In this document: in pieces, positions 5,770 through 9,574 of the stretch
Layout: each line of letters opens with the position of its first letter
How positions within the stretch are numbered: position 1 is the first letter of the stretch
Assembly (NCBI GenBank): GCA_947624335.1
Contig: CANQJX010000051.1
Coordinates: 1 to 9,574 of the forward strand
DNA from: an uncultured Marvinbryantia sp.
GTDB taxonomy: Bacteria; Bacillota; Clostridia; Lachnospirales; Lachnospiraceae
Direction of reading: 5' to 3'
Length of the DNA stretch: 9,574 nucleotides
Program-made: the position numbers and the translations under genes
Notes under the pieces: generated by a model
The model's database searches: none
What the model was told of the DNA's origin: nothing
The model's input: the letters and a program-made list of their open reading frames with translations, nothing else

Positions 5770-7643
5770 TGAAAAACGCAGCAAAAAAAGTATATCTGAT
5801 CCTGATTCTCATACTTTTGTACGCGCCGATTGCGACGCTGATGATTCTTTCTTTTAATAAGTCGCGCACCCGCGCCAAATGGGGCGGTTTTACGCTGGAA
5901 TGGTATCGCAGCCTCCTGGAAAACGAGCAGATTATGAACGCTTTCTATACTACGCTTCTGATCGCGCTGCTCTCCGCTCTTGCCGCCACGCTGATCGGCA
6001 CGCTCGCCTGCATCGGTATGCAGGCAATGAGCAAGCGCGCGCGCAATATTTTAATGGCGACGGCAAATATTCCGATGGTCAATCCGGAAATTGTAACCGC
6101 CGTTTCTCTGATGCTGATTTTTATTGCCCTGCGCGTCGGGCTTGGCTTTCAGACAATTTTGCTCTCGCATATTACGTTTAACATCCCCTATGTGATTTTA
6201 AGCGTAATGCCAAAAATGCGCCAGACCAGCCGCAGCACCTACGAGGCGGCGCTCGATCTGGGCGCGTCTCCCGTCTACGCGTTTTTCCGCATTGTGTTCC
6301 CGGATATCCTTCCGGGCGTGATTTCCGGTTTTCTGCTTTCTTTTACCATGTCCCTGGATGATTTTGTCATCACCCATTTTACCAAAGGACCGGGAATCGA
6401 TACGCTTTCCACCAAAATCTATACGGAAGTCCGCAAGGGAATCAAGCCGGAAATTTACGCGCTTTCCACCCTGCTTTTTGTGTCGGTGCTGCTGCTTTTG
6501 ATTCTGGTCAATTATTCGCCGGAAGAAACAGAAACCGCGGCAAAACAGGCGCAGAAAAAACCAGGCCGCTGGAAAATTTTTGTCCTGCGGCGCTTCGTTC
6601 CGGCGGTAATGGCGCTTGTGTTAATCTCCGGCGGTATCTACTACGGATCGCGCGGAAAAATCGGCGGGCAGAACACTCTGGTTGTCTATAACTGGGGAGA
6701 ATATATGGATCCGGCCGTTCTGGAACTGTTTGAAAAAGAAACGGGGATCCGGGTGGTGTATGAAGAATTTGAGACGAACGAGATTATGTATCCCAAAGTA
6801 CAAACGGGCGCAATTGCCTACGATCTGGTCTGCCCCTCGGATTACATGATCCAGCGGATGATTGAAAACGACCTTCTCGCGGAAATTAACTTTGATCATA
6901 TCCCGAATCTGAAAAATATCGGGAGCACTTATCTGGAAAAGTCCAGAGAATTCGACCCGGACAACAAATATTCTGTTCCCTACTGCTGGGGAACCGTCGG
7001 CATCCTTTATAATAAAACCATGGTCGACGAGCCGGTGGACAGTTGGGGAATCCTCTGGGACGAAACATACGCGGACAGTATTTTAATGCAGGACAGCGTG
7101 CGCGACGCGTTTGCGGTAGCGCTGTGCTATCTCGGCTATTCCTTAAATTCCACCGACCTGGATGAACTGACGGCGGCAAAAAATCTTCTGATCCGGCAAA
7201 AGCCACTTGTACAGGCATACGTCGTCGATCAGGTGCGCGATAAAATGATCGGAAATGAAGCGGCCCTCGGCGTAATTTATTCCGGAGAGGCAATTTATAC
7301 GCAAAGAGAAAACCCCGATCTGGAGTATGTGATCCCCAAAGAAGGCTCAAATATCTGGATCGATTCCTGGGTCATCCCCAAAAACGCCCGCCATAAAGAA
7401 AGCGCGGAAGCGTTTATCAACTTTCTCTGCCGTCCGGATATCGCCTTAATGAATTTTGACTATATTACCTATTCCACTCCCAATACGGCCGCGCGGGAAC
7501 TGATTGAGGACGACGAAATCCGCAACAGTCCCATCGCTTTCCCGGACGATGAGGCGCTGCGCAACTGCACTACCTTCCACTACCTTGGCGACGAGATGGA
7601 CGGCGTCTATAATGAACTCTGGAATCAGGTAAAATCTAAGTGA
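5769..7643 (+). CDS. potCD: Fused PotC permease and PotD polyamine-binding protein
   Basis: The 624-residue protein joins two subunits that are separate in E. coli. Residues 1-250 are the PotC permease, with six helices and the EAA loop YEAALDLGASPVYAFFRIVF (158-177). A basic linker (KKPGRWK, 263-269) leads to a seventh helix (about 272-293), which would carry the chain outward. Residues 301-624 are a PotD-type periplasmic-binding fold starting NTLVVYNWGEYMDP. Compared with E. coli PotD as I remember it, pocket residues kept include Trp309, Tyr312, Tyr359, Trp530, Asp532 and Tyr568. Others differ: Asp446 replaces a Glu, Ser443 an Asp, and Tyr504 a Trp. There is no lipobox, since the extra helix does the anchoring. 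The frame is continuous, so this is a true fusion and not two genes. Ligand is putrescine and/or spermidine by family; which one is unclear. The end overlaps the converging protease gene by 8 bp. Confidence 0.93.
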   Translation: MKNAAKKVYLILILILLYAPIATLMILSFNKSRTRAKWGGFTLEWYRSLLENEQIMNAFYTTLLIALLSALAATLIGTLACIGMQAMSKRARNILMATANIPMVNPEIVTAVSLMLIFIALRVGLGFQTILLSHITFNIPYVILSVMPKMRQTSRSTYEAALDLGASPVYAFFRIVFPDILPGVISGFLLSFTMSLDDFVITHFTKGPGIDTLSTKIYTEVRKGIKPEIYALSTLLFVSVLLLLILVNYSPEETETAAKQAQKKPGRWKIFVLRRFVPAVMALVLISGGIYYGSRGKIGGQNTLVVYNWGEYMDPAVLELFEKETGIRVVYEEFETNEIMYPKVQTGAIAYDLVCPSDYMIQRMIENDLLAEINFDHIPNLKNIGSTYLEKSREFDPDNKYSVPYCWGTVGILYNKTMVDEPVDSWGILWDETYADSILMQDSVRDAFAVALCYLGYSLNSTDLDELTAAKNLLIRQKPLVQAYVVDQVRDKMIGNEAALGVIYSGEAIYTQRENPDLEYVIPKEGSNIWIDSWVIPKNARHKESAEAFINFLCRPDIALMNFDYITYSTPNTAARELIEDDEIRNSPIAFPDDEALRNCTTFHYLGDEMDGVYNELWNQVKSK

Positions 7644-8505
7644 TCCTGCAGAATCTGCCGACATCCAGAAGCCCCCAGCCCTGCCGGCTGTGTTCCAGGC
7701 CAAGATCGACGGCGGATTCCCGCAGACGCATTTTTACTTCTACGTTTGTAAGCCACGGTTCTTTGGACAAAAGAAGCGCAACGGCACCGTATACCATCGG
7801 CGTAGCCATGGAGGTGCCGCTTTTTCTGCAATATGCATTTTTCTTCCAGGTATGGCTGCAGGAAATAATGTTGGAACCGGGAGCGACGATATCCGGCTTG
7901 CACACGCAGTTGCGCGTTGGCCCGCGCCCCGAATACATCGGCGCGGATTCGTCGGAAGAGCCGACGGTGATCACCTTTTTGCTGTTTCCCGGAGCGGTGA
8001 TCGACTGCGGCATCGGTCCCATATTACCCGCCGCCACTACCACCACGATTCCCGCGTCCCATGCTTCTTCCACCGCCCGTACCAGGGCTTCGTCCCGCAC
8101 GTCTCCTTCTTTTACTGTTCCCACGGAAATGTTTAAAATACGGATGCGGTATCGGTCGCGGTTCTGCAGAACCCACCGGATGCCCCGGATCACATCGCCG
8201 CGTTTTCCGTTCCCGTTCTGATCTAAAATTTTCAGGCTGACGATGTTGGCGTCCGGCGCCACGCCCCGGTAGGGTTCCGAGATGGTCCCGTCGCCCGCCA
8301 GAATCCCGCTCACATGCGTGCCGTGTCCGTAATCGTCGTACAGATTTTGATTGTCGTTGATAAAATCGTGAAAAGCAGCGATGCGTCCGGCGTAATCCGG
8401 ATGCGCGCAGATCCCCGTATCCAATACGGCCGCCGTAATCCCGCGCCCCGTATATCCCCTGCGCCACACTTCTTCCACATGAATGATGTTCTTTGCCCGG
8501 TTCAT
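7636..8505 (-). CDS. Intracellular subtilisin-like serine protease (peptidase family S8)
   Basis: The chosen start is ATG 8505, with GGAGG (8514-8518) 8 nt upstream, giving 289 residues; a longer frame to 8610 has no ribosome binding site and a non-homologous extension. The catalytic triad is complete: Asp29 in AAVLDTGI, His61 in YGHGTHVSG and Ser232 in GTSMATP, with oxyanion-hole Asn161 in AAGNMG. The protein lacks a signal peptide, propeptide and membrane helix and begins almost directly with the catalytic core, so it resembles cytoplasmic S8 proteases (ISP/AprX-like). The LIPY-type inhibitory N-terminal segment of classical ISPs is not seen. Six cysteines also fit a cytoplasmic location. 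Substrates are unknown. The stop overlaps the end of potCD, which runs toward it. An extended -10-like string (TGGTATACG, 8536-8544 on the minus strand) could serve as its promoter, but no good -35 is seen. Confidence 0.92.
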   Translation of the reverse strand: MNRAKNIIHVEEVWRRGYTGRGITAAVLDTGICAHPDYAGRIAAFHDFINDNQNLYDDYGHGTHVSGILAGDGTISEPYRGVAPDANIVSLKILDQNGNGKRGDVIRGIRWVLQNRDRYRIRILNISVGTVKEGDVRDEALVRAVEEAWDAGIVVVVAAGNMGPMPQSITAPGNSKKVITVGSSDESAPMYSGRGPTRNCVCKPDIVAPGSNIISCSHTWKKNAYCRKSGTSMATPMVYGAVALLLSKEPWLTNVEVKMRLRESAVDLGLEHSRQGWGLLDVGRFCRIT

Positions 8506-8602
8506 AGTATCCGCCTCCGTAAAAACGATTCTAAGCGTATACCATACTATATGACGAAACGGGAAAAGTGGGCATAGGAAGACGCCGGGGCAAAACGCCG
8601 CA

Positions 8603-8625
8603 GCCGGCAAAAGAACCGCGCCGGC
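8603..8625. terminator. GC-rich hairpin between the GGDEF and protease genes, possible terminator
   Basis: GCCGGC (8603-8608) and GCCGGC (8620-8625) form a 6-bp stem with an 11-nt loop just after the GGDEF stop codon. On the minus strand it is followed only by a weak T stretch (GTTTT several bases on). On the plus strand it is followed by CTTTTATCTCTTTT, a better U-tract, although no plus-strand gene ends nearby; readthrough antisense to the protease gene could end here. The hairpin is seen; terminator function in either direction is uncertain. Confidence 0.35.
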
Positions 8626-8628
8626 CTT

Positions 8629-9574
8629 TTATCTCTTTTCTACATTTTTATCTTTTTTCTGCTTCTCAAGGTAAAGTCTTTCATCCGCCAGCGAAAGCGC
8701 TTTGCTTAATTCCGTCCGGTCTGTTTCTTTCAGAAGGTATGTGCCCGCGGAGGTTGTGACGTTATACGGTTTGTCGCTTTGTTCATTATGGGCGCGAAAT
8801 CTCCGGTACAGTTCTCTGATCAGCGCCTGTCCTTCGTCCGCGTCGTGATACTCGATCACACAGGCAAATTCATCGCCGCCAAGCCGTCCGACAATTCCGC
8901 ATGGCCCCATCAAATCGCGCAGGGTTTTCCCGATCAATTGTAAGGAATAGTCTCCTTCTACATGTCCGTAACGGTCGTTAATGACCTTGAGGTTATTCAT
9001 ATCCACATAAATGACCAAAACGTTTTTGTGCGCTTTTCTGCTCTTTTCCAGAAACTCTTCCGCCTCGTTGTAAAACCCGCGCCGGTTGAGAATGCCCGTC
9101 AGAACATCCGATTTGGAGAGATGGTCCAAAACGATATTGTTTTCCCGCACGGTCATCAGGCTTTCTTCCAATTGCTGGCGTATCTGTTCATTCGCTTTTA
9201 ACAGGTCGATCATTTTTGCCGCCGCGCCCAGCTGGTTCGCCATAAATTCTCCGTTTTCAAACAGCCTGTCTGTCATGTCGCAGAGCAGGACGCCATAGAG
9301 CATTTCATTGGAAAACAGCGGAAGCAGCACCATCGTATAGCGCTCCGGTCCGATCTCGCTGTTGTTGTACCACTGCGAGACGGTTTTGCGCTGGCCGCCG
9401 CCTGCGATCCCATGCACTTCGCCGTTTTTTAACGCCGCTTTCAGATACAGATGGCGCGGAAGTTTAAATTTTTCGCGGTTCAGATGCCAGATGGGTTTTT
9501 CAAACACATAGACAAACGCGTTTTTAATATCCAGCCAGGACAGCCGCTTTAAAAGTACCGTATAGCTCTCATCA
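8629..9574 (-). CDS. GGDEF diguanylate cyclase with GAF-like region, N-terminus beyond window
   Basis: The frame is open to the right edge, showing 314 C-terminal residues. A GTG at 9507 is merely internal, since coding continues upstream as DESYTVLLKRLSWLDIKNAF. Residues about 70-125 of the visible part (YTMVLLPLFSNEMLYGVLLC) look like a GAF-type sensor fold. A short coiled coil follows (about 123-152, LLKANEQIRQQLEESL), then the GGDEF domain (about 155-305) with DVLTGILNRRGF, YVDMNNLKVIND and the intact active-site motif GRLGGDEFA (GGDEF at 232-236). It should make cyclic di-GMP from two GTP. The inhibitory RxxD I-site expected five residues before GGDEF is absent (GPCG instead). In related Clostridia this layout often follows a LacI-type ligand-binding domain, which could lie outside the window; that is inference. 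It is on the same strand as the protease gene, 123 nt upstream of it. Confidence 0.9.
   Translation of the reverse strand, partial: DESYTVLLKRLSWLDIKNAFVYVFEKPIWHLNREKFKLPRHLYLKAALKNGEVHGIAGGGQRKTVSQWYNNSEIGPERYTMVLLPLFSNEMLYGVLLCDMTDRLFENGEFMANQLGAAAKMIDLLKANEQIRQQLEESLMTVRENNIVLDHLSKSDVLTGILNRRGFYNEAEEFLEKSRKAHKNVLVIYVDMNNLKVINDRYGHVEGDYSLQLIGKTLRDLMGPCGIVGRLGGDEFACVIEYHDADEGQALIRELYRRFRAHNEQSDKPYNVTTSAGTYLLKETDRTELSKALSLADERLYLEKQKKDKNVEKR

Noticed and set aside
5107..5784. 225-codon frame antisense to potB
   Set aside because: No start signal and no recognisable domain; the plus-strand potB reading is unambiguous.
8506..8610. Longer N-terminus for the S8 protease starting at 8610
   Set aside because: The added 35 residues cross the intergenic promoter region, have no ribosome binding site, and do not form a convincing signal peptide; the ATG at 8505 has GGAGG at ideal distance.
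8629..9507. Complete 292-residue GGDEF protein starting with the GTG at 9507
   Set aside because: The frame continues open to the window edge with sensible protein sequence, and no ribosome binding site precedes that GTG, so the gene is partial.

Overview
The window looks like ordinary chromosomal DNA of a low-to-mid GC Gram-positive anaerobe, most likely a Clostridia member of the Lachnospiraceae type. The evidence is strong purine-rich ribosome binding sites, mixed ATG/GTG/TTG starts, consensus SigA-type promoters, and protein subfamilies I associate with that group: a cupin-type XRE regulator in front of potABC(D), a 'SKEKYVAYVGTYTHG' lactonase, and a zinc-ribbon rhomboid-like protein. This placement is inference from memory of protein families, not a search. 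No mobile element, tRNA, rRNA, CRISPR array or prophage gene is visible, and there is no gene-free stretch longer than 300 bases.

Layout. (1) 1-794, minus strand: a six-helix rhomboid-fold membrane protein lacking the Ser/His catalytic residues and ending in a zinc ribbon cut by the window edge. (2) 795-988: a divergent promoter region with two good promoters back to back. (3) 989-2095, plus: aroC, chorismate synthase, alone without other shikimate genes. (4) 2092-3156, minus: a seven-bladed-propeller lactonase-family protein whose stop codon overlaps that of aroC. (5) 3157-3332: a second divergent promoter region, with a perfect 7-bp inverted repeat in the leader of the rightward transcript, a likely operator. 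(6) 3333-7643, plus: a four-gene polyamine-uptake operon, namely an XRE-cupin regulator, potA (ATPase), potB (permease) and a potC-potD fusion (permease plus tethered substrate-binding domain). (7) 7636-8505, minus: an intracellular S8 subtilisin-like protease whose end overlaps the end of potCD. (8) 8629-9574, minus: the C-terminal part of a GGDEF diguanylate cyclase with a GAF-like region, continuing beyond the window.

How the genes work together. Only the pot operon forms a clear functional unit. The regulator probably senses polyamine or a related signal through its cupin domain and controls its own operon. PotA drives import through the PotB/PotC channel, and the binding domain is held at the outer membrane face by an extra transmembrane helix instead of a lipid anchor. 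The other genes are single-gene units with no evident pathway link. The protease and the cyclase share a strand but are separated by 123 nt containing a GC-rich hairpin, so co-transcription is uncertain.

Nothing here amounts to a clearly new biological system. The points most worth a second look are the PotC-PotD fusion, the catalytically dead-looking rhomboid with a zinc ribbon, the inverted repeat in the pot leader, and the lactonase that lacks the usual family histidines.
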